64,000 bases of DNA from Burkholderiales bacterium (GTDB taxonomy: Bacteria > Pseudomonadota > Gammaproteobacteria > Burkholderiales > SG8-41): positions 217,400-281,399 of the forward strand of contig DATAJS010000003.1 of NCBI GenBank assembly GCA_036262035.1, in the 5' to 3' direction. Made by a program: the position numbers and the translations under genes. Positions 25,677-35,896 of the stretch are shown here, one piece after another (position 1 is the stretch's first letter; each line of letters opens with the position of its first letter). Below the pieces are notes generated by a model. It did not search any database. It had not been told where the DNA came from and saw only the letters and a list, made by a program, of their open reading frames with translations.

Positions 25677-26099
25677 TTATTTTCCGCTCGACTCGACGAT
25701 GACCATCCACATCACGCCGAACTTGTCGGTCACCATGCCGAAGCTCGAGGCGAAGAAGGTCTTGATCAGCGGCTGCATCACCTGGCCGCCTTGCGACAGC
25801 GCGGAGAAGAGCGTCTGCGCCTCGGCGTCGGTCCCGGGCGAGAGCGACAGCGCGAAGCCCTTGAAATCGGGCTTGCCGCTGCACATGCCGTCGGAGGCCA
25901 TCACGAGCGTCTCGCCGACGCGGAACGAGGAGTGCATGACCTTGTCGCCGGAATTGGGCGGCGTGCAGCCTTCCTTCGGCGGCTCGGGGCTGTCCTTGTA
26001 GCGCATGAGCATCTGCACCTCGGCGCCGATCGCCTGCTTGTAGAACTCGAGCGCTTCCTCTGTGCGCCCTTCGAAAAAAAGGTAGGACTCTACTTTCAT
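25677..26099 (-). CDS. VOC-family protein (PhnB/3-demethylubiquinone methyltransferase-like)
   Basis: 140 residues with the PhnB-like glyoxalase fold: ESYLFFEGRTEEALEFYKQA, VMHSSFRVGETLVMASD, GFALSLSPGTDAEAQTLFSA and FGMVTDKFGVMWMV. The family includes many proteins of unknown substrate, some misnamed as methyltransferases. It belongs to the ECF42/DGPF cluster and is probably cotranscribed with the YCII gene downstream. The REP-like repeat at 26118 separates it from the next YCII gene. Confidence 0.88.
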   Translation of the reverse strand: MKVESYLFFEGRTEEALEFYKQAIGAEVQMLMRYKDSPEPPKEGCTPPNSGDKVMHSSFRVGETLVMASDGMCSGKPDFKGFALSLSPGTDAEAQTLFSALSQGGQVMQPLIKTFFASSFGMVTDKFGVMWMVIVESSGK

Positions 26100-26117
26100 C
26101 GCGGTCTCCTGAATTCG

Positions 26118-26213
26118 TCATCGCGAGGCGCCGAAGGCGCCGTGGCGATCCCGCATTGCGTTACGAGCGTCTCGGGATTGCTTCGTCGCTGCCGCTCCTC
26201 GCAATGACCGTTG
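26118..26213. repeat. REP-like palindromic repeat, copy 4
   Basis: GTCATCGCGAGGCGCCGAAG and, at the other end, GGATTGCTTCGTCGCTGCCG then CTCCTCGCAATGACCG form the inverted arms. Unlike most copies it lies between two tandem genes of one cluster, one base from the stop codon of the upstream YCII gene, so it may modulate expression within the operon. Confidence 0.8.
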
Positions 26214-26214
26214 G

Positions 26215-26637
26215 TCATTTGTTCGAGATCTTCGCGCGCAGGCGCTCTTCCTGCTCGCGCAGCTCGGGCGTGAACTCGGCGCCGAAGTCATCGGCCTCGA
26301 AAACCTGCCTGAGCTCGATCTCGGATTCGCCGGGCATCGGGTTCGGGCAGCGTTTCAGCCACTCGATCGCCTCTTCCTTCGACTTCACCTGCCACAGCCA
26401 GAATCCCGCGATGAGCTCCTTGGTCTCGGGGAACGGGCCGTCGATGACGGTGCGCTTGTCCCCCGAGAAACGCACGCGCGCGCCCTTGGAGCTCGGGTGC
26501 AGCCCCTCGCCGGCGAGCATGATGCCGGCGTTGACCAGCTCTTCATTGTACTGGCCCATCGCGGCGAGGAGCTTCTCGTCGGGCATCACGCCCGCTTCGG
26601 AATCCTTCGTCGCTTTCACGATCACCATGAACCGCAT
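26215..26637 (-). CDS. YCII-related (DGPF) domain protein
   Basis: 140 residues starting MRFMVIVKATKDSEAG, with the signature TVIDGPFPETKELIAGFWLW and the C-terminal ELREQEERLRAKISNK. The start at 26637 is preferred to the longer frame because AAGGAGACGAAG precedes it and the family begins MxFMVxV. A promoter-like TGTCGA-N17-CGAC element (26705-26679) lies 42 bases upstream, inside the end of the previous YCII gene, so this gene probably starts its own transcript under the ECF42-type sigma factor. Confidence 0.9.
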   Translation of the reverse strand: MRFMVIVKATKDSEAGVMPDEKLLAAMGQYNEELVNAGIMLAGEGLHPSSKGARVRFSGDKRTVIDGPFPETKELIAGFWLWQVKSKEEAIEWLKRCPNPMPGESEIELRQVFEADDFGAEFTPELREQEERLRAKISNK

Positions 26638-26668
26638 CTTCGTCTCCTTGTTTGTGCGAGGCTGTTGC

Positions 26669-27058
26669 TCACTCACCAGTCGAACGGCGCCGCGCAATTT
26701 CGACATATTCCTGCAGAGGGCGAATCGCGCGCACTTCGATCGAACCCACACGAGCGGGCGGAATGCGTTCCGCGATACGAATCGCGTCGTTGAGGTCGCG
26801 TGCGTCGACGAGGAAGAAGCCGCCGAGCTGCTCCTTGGTCTCGGCGAAAGGCCCGTCGGTCGTCGTCGCTTTGCCGTTGCGCACCCGCACCGTGACCGCG
26901 GTATTCACCGGGTGCAGCGGCTCGGCGGCGATGTAGTGGTTCGAGCGCTTGAGCTCTTCGATGTATTCGACGCTGTCGTTCACGAGCTCCGAGAATTCGG
27001 CGGCCGGCAGCGCGTCCCGCTTCGTTTCCTCGATGTAGACCAGGCACAGATATTTCAC
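26669..27058 (-). CDS. YCII-related (DGPF) domain protein
   Basis: 129 residues: MKYLCLVYIEETKRDALP start, EPLHPVNTAVTVRVRNGKAT, signature TTDGPFAETKEQLGGFFLVD and the C-terminal RVGSIEVRAIRPLQEYVEIA. It is the third DGPF protein of the cluster and lies 61 bases downstream of the beta-propeller gene, with CGGAGGAG before its ATG. The three paralogs differ clearly from each other, so they are not recent duplicates. Confidence 0.9.
   Translation of the reverse strand: MKYLCLVYIEETKRDALPAAEFSELVNDSVEYIEELKRSNHYIAAEPLHPVNTAVTVRVRNGKATTTDGPFAETKEQLGGFFLVDARDLNDAIRIAERIPPARVGSIEVRAIRPLQEYVEIARRRSTGE
26679..26705 (-). promoter_or_regulatory. ECF42-type promoter, site B (TGTCGA-N17-CGAC)
   Basis: On the minus strand TGTCGA (26705-26700) is followed after exactly 17 nt by CGAC (26682-26679), and the 3' half GGCGCCGTTCGACT is identical to site A at 28532-28506. 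ECF42 promoters, as I recall, have TGTCGA at -35 and CGAC or CGAT-like at -10. The element drives the YCII gene starting at 26637. Confidence 0.7.
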
Positions 27059-27119
27059 ACCGCTCCTCCGCTTCGCTTCGGGCGCAAAGGCCCGCTTATG
27101 CGCCTGCCGGCGCTACGTC

Positions 27120-28205
27120 CTATTCGAAGCGCACCGCGTTGATCGGCGGGAAGTGCGCCGAGACGCACTGCCACGAATCACCGCGGTTCTCCGAGATCCA
27201 CAGGCCGCCGGTCGTCGAGCCGATCGCGACGCGCTCGCCCGATTCGTCGACGTCGAGGCCGTGGCGGTAGACCAGATCGTACGCCGGCACGGCCGGCAGC
27301 CCTTCCCGCAGCGCTTCGAACGTGCGGCCGCCGTCGCGCGTGCGCGTCACCGCGAACTCGCCGCGGACCGGCACGCGCTGCTCGTCCTTGATCGCCGGCA
27401 CGAACCACGCGGTGTCGCCGTCCTTCGGGTCCACTGCGACCGCGAAGCCGAACTTCGAGAGCGCGGGCTTCTCGATCGTCTCCCAGTTCAAAGCGCCGTC
27501 GGTCGAGCGGAACATCGCGTTGTGGTGCTGTATCCACATCCGGTCGGGGTCGGCTGCGCACGCGACCATGCGGTGCACGTCCTGCATGATCGGGTCTTCG
27601 CGCCGGTCCGGCGGCATGTACTCCGCGAACAAACCCTTGGAGCGCACCGCCCACGTCTCCCCGCGGTCGCGCGATTCCCAGACGCCGCCGGTCGATACCG
27701 CGATGAGGATGCGGCGGCTGTCGCGCGGGTCGACGACGATCGAATGGATGCCCGGCGAATCGTAGCCGCCGCCCATCCATTCCAGGCGCTGCGGCATGTC
27801 CCACAGCGATCTGACCAGCGACCACGAGTGGCCGCGGTCGGCCGAGCGAAAGAGTCCGCCGGGAATCGTTCCCGCCCAGAGCACGCCGGGCTCGTCGCCG
27901 CCGGCCGGTTCGAGCGTCCACACCAGGTGCAGCTTCCACGCCGGTCCCGGCGCGTTCTCGGGCTGCGCCGGATAGGCGGGCGTCGCCTGCTCTTCCCACG
28001 TCTTGCCGCCGTCCACCGAGCGGCGCATCTTCACGCCGAAGTGCCCGAGATTGAGCGAGGCGTACAGCGTGCCGTCGCGGCGGTCGTGCAGCACCGCGGT
28101 CACCGGGTCGCCGAGAAAAGCCGGCTCGCCGAACGACCAGCGGCCGCCGCGCTTCTCGATGGTGAAGAGGCCTTTACGCGTGCCTACGTACAGTCTGTCG
28201 CTCAT
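27120..28205 (-). CDS. BNR/sialidase-like beta-propeller protein
   Basis: 361 residues with repeated Asp-box-like units (SVDGGKTWEEQ, SADRGHSWSLV, SRDRGETWAVR, STDGALNWETI, TRDGGRTFEAL, SENRGDSWQCV), which form a beta-propeller as in sialidases and photosystem-assembly YCF48-like proteins. No signal peptide, so it is cytoplasmic and unlikely to be a true sialidase. It is paired with a MoaD/ThiS-like gene 17 bases upstream, a neighbourhood I have seen in other genomes without an assigned function. It lies in the ECF42/DGPF cluster, probably transcribed from site A. Confidence 0.85.
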   Translation of the reverse strand: MSDRLYVGTRKGLFTIEKRGGRWSFGEPAFLGDPVTAVLHDRRDGTLYASLNLGHFGVKMRRSVDGGKTWEEQATPAYPAQPENAPGPAWKLHLVWTLEPAGGDEPGVLWAGTIPGGLFRSADRGHSWSLVRSLWDMPQRLEWMGGGYDSPGIHSIVVDPRDSRRILIAVSTGGVWESRDRGETWAVRSKGLFAEYMPPDRREDPIMQDVHRMVACAADPDRMWIQHHNAMFRSTDGALNWETIEKPALSKFGFAVAVDPKDGDTAWFVPAIKDEQRVPVRGEFAVTRTRDGGRTFEALREGLPAVPAYDLVYRHGLDVDESGERVAIGSTTGGLWISENRGDSWQCVSAHFPPINAVRFE

Positions 28206-28222
28206 GGGTTCTCCTGGGATGT

Positions 28223-28480
28223 TCAGCCGCCGGACAGCGCCTGCAGCACGCAGATCTCGCTGTCGGCGCTCACCGGGTCGCCGAGCGTGCGCCGGTGACC
28301 GTCGACGTAGATGTGGACGTGCTTGCGGACGTGGCCCTGCTCGTCGAGCACGTAGTCGCGCACCTGCGGCTGCGCTTTGAATACGGCGGCCAGCGCCTGG
28401 GCGACGGTCGAGCCGGCGACTTCCGACTCGGGGACCGCGACGTAGCGCTGCAGGTTGGATGTGAAAAGTACTCGGGGCAT
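28223..28480 (-). CDS. MoaD/ThiS-family ubiquitin-like sulfur carrier
   Basis: 85 residues of beta-grasp fold, MPRVLFTSNLQRYV start, then VAQALAAVFKAQPQVRDYVL, HVHIYVDGHRR and the C-terminal ILQ-like VLQALSGG. The terminal Gly-Gly is the mark of MoaD/ThiS proteins that are adenylated and thiocarboxylated. No E1-like (MoeB/ThiF), MoaE or thiamin gene is near, so it may serve a separate sulfur or conjugation task. First gene downstream of promoter site A, followed by the beta-propeller gene. Confidence 0.85.
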   Translation of the reverse strand: MPRVLFTSNLQRYVAVPESEVAGSTVAQALAAVFKAQPQVRDYVLDEQGHVRKHVHIYVDGHRRTLGDPVSADSEICVLQALSGG

Positions 28481-28505
28481 GTCTCGAAGTCTCGCTTACC
28501 TCCTA

Positions 28506-28532
28506 GTCGAACGGCGCCCGGCCGATTCGACA
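28506..28532 (-). promoter_or_regulatory. ECF42-type promoter, site A (TGTCGA-N17-CGAC)
   Basis: On the minus strand TGTCGA (28532-28527), 17 nt, then CGAC (28509-28506), 26 nt before the ATG of the MoaD-like gene. The spacer end and -10 region GGCGCCGTTCGACT match site B (26705-26679) base for base, while the first half of the spacer differs. Two such matches inside one sigma-factor cluster are strong internal evidence. Confidence 0.75.
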
Positions 28533-28555
28533 GGGCCGCATAAAAAATTGCGGCG

Positions 28556-29848
28556 CTAGCCGCTTTTGGGGTGTTTTTGCGCCCGGAGCGCAGCGGAGGA
28601 GCGGTGTAGATCTTTTTCCAGGCTTTGCAGGCGGCCCTGCAGGAACTGCCGCTCCGGCGCCAGGCGCGTGAGCTCCAGCGCCCGCCGGTAGGAGGCGCGC
28701 GCATCCTCGGTCTTGCCGAGGCGCCGGCAGAGGTCGGCGCGGGCGGAGTGGGCGAGGTGATAGCCGTCGAGCTCGCCCTGTTCGAGCAGGGCGTCGACGA
28801 GTTCGAGGCCCGCCGCCGGTCCGTCCCGCATCGCGACAGCGACCGCGCGGTTGAGCTCGACGACCGGGGAGGGCGTCATGCGGGCGAGCACGTCGTACAG
28901 CGCCACGATCTGCCTCCAGTCGGTCGCGCTCGGCGTCGGCGCTTCCGCATGGACCGCCGCGATCGCCGCCTGGATCGCATACGGCCCGAAGCCGCGCGTG
29001 CCCAGCGCGCGCTCGATCAGTGCGATGCCTTCGCGGATGTACTCGCGATTCCACAGCGAACGGTCCTGCTCGTCGAGCAGGACGATCTCGCCGGACGCCG
29101 TGGTGCGCGCCGCGCGCCGCGATTCCTGGATCAGCATGAGCGCGAGCAGCCCCATGACCTCGGGCTCGGGCAGGAGCTCGAGGAGGAGACGCCCGAGACG
29201 GATCGCTTCGGCCGACAGGTCGTGGCGCGTGAGCTCTTCGCCGGAGGACGCCGAGTAGCCTTCGTTGAAGACGAGGTAGACCACGCGCAGCACCGATTCG
29301 ATGCGGTCGGGCAGGTCCTCTTTCGCCGGCACCTGATAGGGGATCCTGGCGTCGCGGATCTTCGCCTTGGCGCGCACGATGCGCTGCGCGATCGTGCTCG
29401 GGCTCGCGAGGAAAGCGCGCGCGATCTCTTCGGTGGCGAGGCCGCAGATCTCGCGCAGCGTCAGCGCGACCTGCGCGTCGGGCTGGATCGCGGGGTGGCA
29501 GCACGTGAAGATCAGCCGCAGGCGGTCGTCCTCGACGCCGTCGGCGTCGGTCTCGGGCGCGATCTCGTCCTCGGGGCCGAGCTCGCGCGCCATCTCGGCG
29601 ACGCTCTCGTCGAACTTCGCGCGGCGGCGGATGCGGTCGATCGCCTTGAAGCGTCCCGCGGAGACGAGCCACGCGCGAGGATTGTCCGGCACCCCGTCGC
29701 GCGCCCACTGCTCGACGGCCGCGGTGAACGCGTCGTGCAGCGCTTCCTCGGCGAGGTCGAAGCCGCCGAGCAGGCGGATCAGCGTCGCGAGCACGCGGCG
29801 CGATTCGGCGCGGTAGATCGCGTCGACAGTTTTCTGGATGTCGCTCAT
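28556..29848 (-). CDS. ECF sigma factor of the ECF42 (DGPF-associated) type
   Basis: 430 residues. Residues about 1-170 hold sigma region 2 (TLIRLLGGFDLAEEALHDAF, NPRAWLVSAGRFKAIDRIRR) and region 4 (LTLREICGLATEEIARAFLA, TIAQRIVRAKAKIR). Between them is the FTCCHPAIQ motif typical of the group. The long C-terminal part (about 180-430) is a helical TPR-like extension, also typical. ECF42 factors work without a classical anti-sigma factor and control DGPF genes. Three DGPF genes lie downstream here, with two matching promoters. ATG 29848 is the family-like start, because the longer frame reads through the ACGCAAAGG tandem repeat (FASFASFASFA). Confidence 0.93.
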   Translation of the reverse strand: MSDIQKTVDAIYRAESRRVLATLIRLLGGFDLAEEALHDAFTAAVEQWARDGVPDNPRAWLVSAGRFKAIDRIRRRAKFDESVAEMARELGPEDEIAPETDADGVEDDRLRLIFTCCHPAIQPDAQVALTLREICGLATEEIARAFLASPSTIAQRIVRAKAKIRDARIPYQVPAKEDLPDRIESVLRVVYLVFNEGYSASSGEELTRHDLSAEAIRLGRLLLELLPEPEVMGLLALMLIQESRRAARTTASGEIVLLDEQDRSLWNREYIREGIALIERALGTRGFGPYAIQAAIAAVHAEAPTPSATDWRQIVALYDVLARMTPSPVVELNRAVAVAMRDGPAAGLELVDALLEQGELDGYHLAHSARADLCRRLGKTEDARASYRRALELTRLAPERQFLQGRLQSLEKDLHRSSAALRAQKHPKSG

Positions 29849-29865
29849 GTAAAAGTCAAAAGCAT

Positions 29866-29906
29866 TAACCGCAAAGGACGCAAAGGACGCAAAGGACGCA
29901 AAGGAA
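29866..29906. repeat. ACGCAAAGG tandem repeat
   Basis: TTAACCGCAAAGG followed by three ACGCAAAGG units just upstream of the ECF42-type gene. The same dispersed unit occurs near 14040, 32658, 32833 and 49024. Confidence 0.85.
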
Positions 29907-29921
29907 AACCGAAGCAACATT

Positions 29922-29958
29922 CCCTCCCCCTCAGGGGAGGGTTAGGGTGGGGGCGGTT
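29922..29958. repeat. CCCTCCCC/GGGGAGGG dispersed hairpin repeat
   Basis: CCCTCCCCCTCAGGGGAGGG followed by TTAGGGTGGGGGCGG. A second copy in the opposite orientation lies at about 46118-46160. The hairpin lies just downstream of the CocE gene's start-distal end (its stop is at 29961) and could terminate that transcript. Confidence 0.75.
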
Positions 29959-29960
29959 TG

Positions 29961-31715
29961 TTACGGAATGACGGGCAGCATTATGTATGACTGCTGCTCC
30001 GCCCCGAAGTGCAGCGTCGTTTTCCCGCCGAAGATCGCGGCGGGACGATCCCGCGGATCGTCGTGCAGGAACGGCCCGCAACCCCTCAGCTCGTTCTTGA
30101 AGTTGGAGAGCCGCGCGCCGGTGGATTTCGCGAACTCGTAGTCGCGGCCGCGCACCGTGAGCGCGACGCGGTGACCGGCGGGCACGACGATGGACGTCGG
30201 CCACAGCTCGACGTCGAGCTGCACGATCTCGCCGGGTTTCAGCGGCTGCCGTTCGTCGTGCGTGTGATACGGCCGCCACGGCTGCGAGAGGTTTTCGTCG
30301 AGCTTGCGGTGCGACGCGCGCAGCCAGCCTTGCGCGATGGGGGTGTGCGGATCGATCGCACCCATGAACACCACTTCGCGAAGATCGGGCGTGAACACGC
30401 GAAAGACGGCGAAGACATCGGCGTCTTCGGTCGTCGAAGACACGAAGAGCCGAGCGGCAAGCGGACCGGTGATCTCGGTTTGTTGTTCGAGCGGCGGCGA
30501 CAGGAACGTGACTCCGTCACCCATCGCGTCGAAGGTGACGGGGTCTGACCCCGGTTTTTGCGTTTGGGGCCTGACCCCGGTTTGCTCGAGTGTCAGCTCG
30601 CCGCTGGATGCAAGGTACATCTTGCTCCACTGCGTCCGCGCGATCGGCCATTCGTTCTCGTGCCGTTCGGCGAACCGGTCGAGATGGCGCACCTGCAACT
30701 GCACGCGCGGCTGCTTGTCCCAGCCCTTGCGCTCGCCTTTGAGGAAGTGGCCGAAGAAGCGCTTCTGCAGCGCGACGCCGTAATCGGTATAGAAGTGCGT
30801 CCAGTGCTCCAGGCCGTGCGCTTCGAGCCACTTGTCTTTCGACGCGGCGCGCACGAACCCTTCGAAGTTGCCGCGCGGGTGCAGGCCCTGTCCGCCCCAG
30901 TTCGCCGCGGAGAGCACAGGCACGGCGATCTTGTCCCACTGCGGCGAGCGCGCGCGGTGATACTCGTCGTCGAGCGGGTGGGCGAGGATGGTGTCGCCGA
31001 AGTCGACGCGATTCGCGGCGAGCTGACTGTCCGACAGCGTCTCGTCGCCGCACACGAGCGCGCCGGTCGCGCGGCTCTTCGGGCCGCGCTCGCCGAGGCC
31101 GTACTGCACCGTCTTCACCTGCATGTCGAACCAGTTCGCCCAGAAGGTGTTGACGATACCGCCGTGGTGCGTCATGTCGCGGTACCAGTCCGCCGCGCCT
31201 TCCCAGACGCACATCGCTTTGAGATGCGGCGGCTGCATCGATGCGACGTGCCACTGGTTGATGCCGAAGTACGAGACGCCGTTCAGTCCCACCTTGCCGT
31301 TCGACCACGGCTGCCCGCCGGCCCACTCGATGCACTGATAGAAGTCTGCGGTCTCGCGCGGCGAGAACGGGTCGATGACGCCCGGCGAGCGTCCCGCGCC
31401 GCGCGAATCGACGCGCACGCACGCGTAGCCGTCGGGCACCCACTTCTCGGGATCGACGACTTCCCAGCTCTGATACCGGTTCGTCGAGCCGTACGCGACG
31501 TCGGGATGCTCGGCGATCATGCGCTGCCACGCGCCCGGATAGCCGTCCTGGAAAGCGAGTCCCTTGGCGTAAGGACCGTAACTGAGTATGACTGGATAGC
31601 GGCCTTCCGCGATCGGCCTGAACACATCGGCGCGCAACGTCAGATCGTCGTCCATGACGATCGGCACATCCCAGTCGATGCGCATGCCGTCGCGGATCCC
31701 GCTCGCTTCCGCCAT
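29961..31715 (-). CDS. CocE/NonD-family hydrolase (X-Pro dipeptidyl-peptidase S15-like), copy 1
   Basis: 584 residues. The alpha/beta hydrolase core has RVDSRGAGRSPG, the nucleophile elbow GLNGVSYFGINQW and, for the acid and His, LDDEYHRARSP and HGLEHWTHFYTDYG. The C-terminal beta-sandwich (about 390-584) has GAIDPHTPIAQGWLRASHRKL and VPAGHRVALTVRGRDYE. Such enzymes hydrolyse esters, amides or glutaryl-type substrates. Within the sandwich, TGVRPQTQKPGSDPVTFD is encoded by two copies of a dispersed GGGGTCTGACCCC repeat, an in-frame insertion. It is divergent from a hydroxyisobutyrate-dehydrogenase-like gene, the same arrangement as at 49-52 kb. Confidence 0.9.
   Translation of the reverse strand: MAEASGIRDGMRIDWDVPIVMDDDLTLRADVFRPIAEGRYPVILSYGPYAKGLAFQDGYPGAWQRMIAEHPDVAYGSTNRYQSWEVVDPEKWVPDGYACVRVDSRGAGRSPGVIDPFSPRETADFYQCIEWAGGQPWSNGKVGLNGVSYFGINQWHVASMQPPHLKAMCVWEGAADWYRDMTHHGGIVNTFWANWFDMQVKTVQYGLGERGPKSRATGALVCGDETLSDSQLAANRVDFGDTILAHPLDDEYHRARSPQWDKIAVPVLSAANWGGQGLHPRGNFEGFVRAASKDKWLEAHGLEHWTHFYTDYGVALQKRFFGHFLKGERKGWDKQPRVQLQVRHLDRFAERHENEWPIARTQWSKMYLASSGELTLEQTGVRPQTQKPGSDPVTFDAMGDGVTFLSPPLEQQTEITGPLAARLFVSSTTEDADVFAVFRVFTPDLREVVFMGAIDPHTPIAQGWLRASHRKLDENLSQPWRPYHTHDERQPLKPGEIVQLDVELWPTSIVVPAGHRVALTVRGRDYEFAKSTGARLSNFKNELRGCGPFLHDDPRDRPAAIFGGKTTLHFGAEQQSYIMLPVIP
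30538..30590. repeat. GGGGTCTGACCCC repeat pair inside the CocE gene
   Basis: Two direct copies, GGGGTCTGACCCCGG and GGGGCCTGACCCCGG, separated by 13 bases, lie in frame in the coding region. The same unit forms intergenic hairpins at 52284-52315 and 56424-56451. Confidence 0.85.
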
Positions 31716-31778
31716 CCTCGTGAGCCTGTGGTCTCGTTCGTTGCTGTTATATTAAATGATCGACTTCAGGAGGAAGCT

Positions 31779-32660
31779 TTGAGAATCGGAATAGCGGGCA
31801 CCGGAAGGATGGGCGCGGCGATGGCGCAGCGCTTGATGAGCGTCGGTCACGAAGTGAGCGTGTGGAACCGCTCGCAAGAGAAGACGAAGCCGCTGGTCGA
31901 CCGGGGTGCGAAGCTCGCCGCCAGCCCGCGCGAGCTCGTGCAAAGCGTCGACCTCGTCATCACGATACTCACCGACGCGCACGCGATCGATGCGACGTAC
32001 CGCGGCGACGACGGACTGCTCGCGGGCGATGTCGCCGGCAAGCTCTTCGTCGAGATGAGCACGGTACGTCCGGCGATCGAAGAGCAGCTCGCGCAGGACG
32101 TTCGCAAGCAAGGCGGGGCGATCGTCGATTGTCCCGTCGGCGGCACGGTCGGACCGGCGCTCGACGGCAAGCTCCTCGGCTTCGTCGGCGGCGAGGCGGC
32201 TGACGTCGCGCGCGCCAAGCCGGTGCTCGATCAGCTCTGCCGCCGCGTCGAGCACGTCGGCGGCATCGGCGCCGGCGCGCGCATGAAGCTCGCGATCAAC
32301 CTTCCGCTCCTCGTGTACTGGCAGGCGCTGGGCGAAGCGCTGCTCATCATCAAGTCGCTCGGTCTCGACCCGAAACGCACGATGGACATCCTTGCGGATA
32401 CGTCAGGCGGCCCCAATCTGCTGAAAGCGCGCGGCTTCGCCATCGCGCAGGCGCTGAGCGGCGAGGACGTCGCTCCGGTGACGTTCGACGTCGATTCGAT
32501 CCGCAAGGACCTGCGCACCATGATCGAAGAAGGCCGCGCCCTGGGCGCCGATCTCCCGGTCACCGCACGCGCGCTGGCGTGCTTCGACCAGGCGTCGCTC
32601 GACGGCCTGGGCGCGAAAGACGCGGCCACACTGCCGGCGCGGTTTATAAAAGGCGTTTAA
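31779..32660 (+). CDS. 3-hydroxyisobutyrate dehydrogenase-family NAD(P) oxidoreductase, copy 1
   Basis: TTG start at 31779, chosen because CAGGAGG (31767-31773) lies before it and the product then begins directly with the Rossmann motif RIGIAGTGRMGAAMAQRLMS. 293 residues. Catalytic-site pattern: VDCPVGGTVGPALDGKLLGFVGG and GIGAGARMKLAINLPLLVYW, with the conserved Lys in MKLAIN. The C-terminal helical domain is complete. Relatives act on 3-hydroxyisobutyrate, tartronate semialdehyde or beta-hydroxyacids in general. It is divergent from the CocE-type hydrolase with 63 bases between starts. Confidence 0.88.
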   Translation: MRIGIAGTGRMGAAMAQRLMSVGHEVSVWNRSQEKTKPLVDRGAKLAASPRELVQSVDLVITILTDAHAIDATYRGDDGLLAGDVAGKLFVEMSTVRPAIEEQLAQDVRKQGGAIVDCPVGGTVGPALDGKLLGFVGGEAADVARAKPVLDQLCRRVEHVGGIGAGARMKLAINLPLLVYWQALGEALLIIKSLGLDPKRTMDILADTSGGPNLLKARGFAIAQALSGEDVAPVTFDVDSIRKDLRTMIEEGRALGADLPVTARALACFDQASLDGLGAKDAATLPARFIKGV

Positions 32661-32868
32661 CCGCAAAGGACGCAAAGGACGCAAAGGAAACCAAAAACGT
32701 CATTCCCGACCCGCGGCAGCGGAGGGGATCGGGAATCCATTTTGACGTTTGGAGTCTTTCGACAGGGATTCCCGCCTGCGCGGGAACGACGATGCGTTCC
32801 GCGCGCCTCTGTAGTTAAAAAGCGCCTTTGACCTTCCTTTGCGTCCTTGGCGTCCTTGGCGGTCAATA
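32658..32868. repeat. composite of three dispersed repeat families
   Basis: TTAACCGCAAAGGACGCAAA at the gene end, then TTCCCGACCCGCGGCAGCGG with its partner GGGATCGGGAATCC, a TTCCCGCCTGCGCGGGAA unit near 32768-32785, and an inverted CCTTTGCGTCCTTGGCGTCC stretch at about 32836-32860. It occupies most of the 375-base gap before hsp20. The only other thing I see in the gap is the heat-shock promoter that follows. Confidence 0.75.
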
Positions 32869-32873
32869 ACGCC

Positions 32874-32899
32874 CTTGAAATCCTGATCGTCGCCCCCAT
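32874..32899 (+). promoter_or_regulatory. sigma-32 heat-shock promoter for hsp20-lon
   Basis: CTTGAAA (32874-32880), a 13-base spacer, then CCCCATGT (32894-32901), a full match to the RpoH consensus CTTGAAA-N11-16-CCCCATnT. It lies 137 bases before the hsp20 start and points toward it. Both genes downstream are classical RpoH targets. Confidence 0.85.
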
Positions 32900-33035
32900 G
32901 TAGCATCGCCTCCGTACGCCTTCCCGGCGTGCCCATTGCTTTAAATCCTCCTCAGCATCCCCATATACCGATCACGGCGCCGTCCCGCGGCCGGAATTCT
33001 CGGCAGCGGGCGGCGCGTTTCAGTACCCGACGACC

Positions 33036-33448
33036 ATGCCCAAACGCGACCCCATCGCCGTCATGTGGACCGAAGCCTGTCAGATGATCCAGGAGGCGGA
33101 ACGCATGCACCGGCAGTTTTTCCGGCCGAGCGCGCCGCGCGGCACCCGCACTGCGTGGGAGCCGCCGGTCAACGTGTTCGAAGACGACGAGCGCTACGTG
33201 ATCATGGTCGCGCTGCCGGGCGTGTCGCCGGATTGCGTCGAAGTCCTCGTCGACTCGGCCAGCCTCATCGTTCGCGCGAGCTGCGATGTGCCTTTCAACG
33301 CCGGCGCGAGCAACATCCGGCGCCTCGAGATTCCCTACGGCTATTTCGAGCGCCGCATCCAGCTGCCCGCGATGGCTTTCGAAGTGGTCCGGAAGGACCT
33401 TCAGAACGGGTGCCTGATACTCAATCTGCGCAAGGTGATCTCACGATA

Positions 33449-33449
<1 letters not shown>
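33036..33449 (+). CDS. small heat-shock protein, Hsp20/alpha-crystallin family
   Basis: Holdase chaperone, 137 residues. The alpha-crystallin domain (about 45-135) reads WEPPVNVFEDDERYVIMVALPGVSPDCVEVLVD and ends with GYFERRIQLP and LQNGCLILNLRKV. The N-terminal 40 residues (MIQEAERMHRQFFRP) are the usual variable arm, but there is no long C-terminal IxI tail. Behind a consensus heat-shock promoter and overlapping the lon start by one base (TAATG), so both are translated from one mRNA. The pairing of a holdase with a protease fits joint handling of unfolded proteins. Confidence 0.93.
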
Positions 33450-35890
<2,441 letters not shown>

Positions 35891-35896
35891 AGAAAG

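Noticed and set aside
29866..29906. ACGCAAAGG tandem as a coding N-terminal extension of the sigma factor (FASFASFASFA)
   Set aside because: The sigma-factor family starts at MSDIQKT (29848); the tandem is a dispersed non-coding repeat found at four other places.
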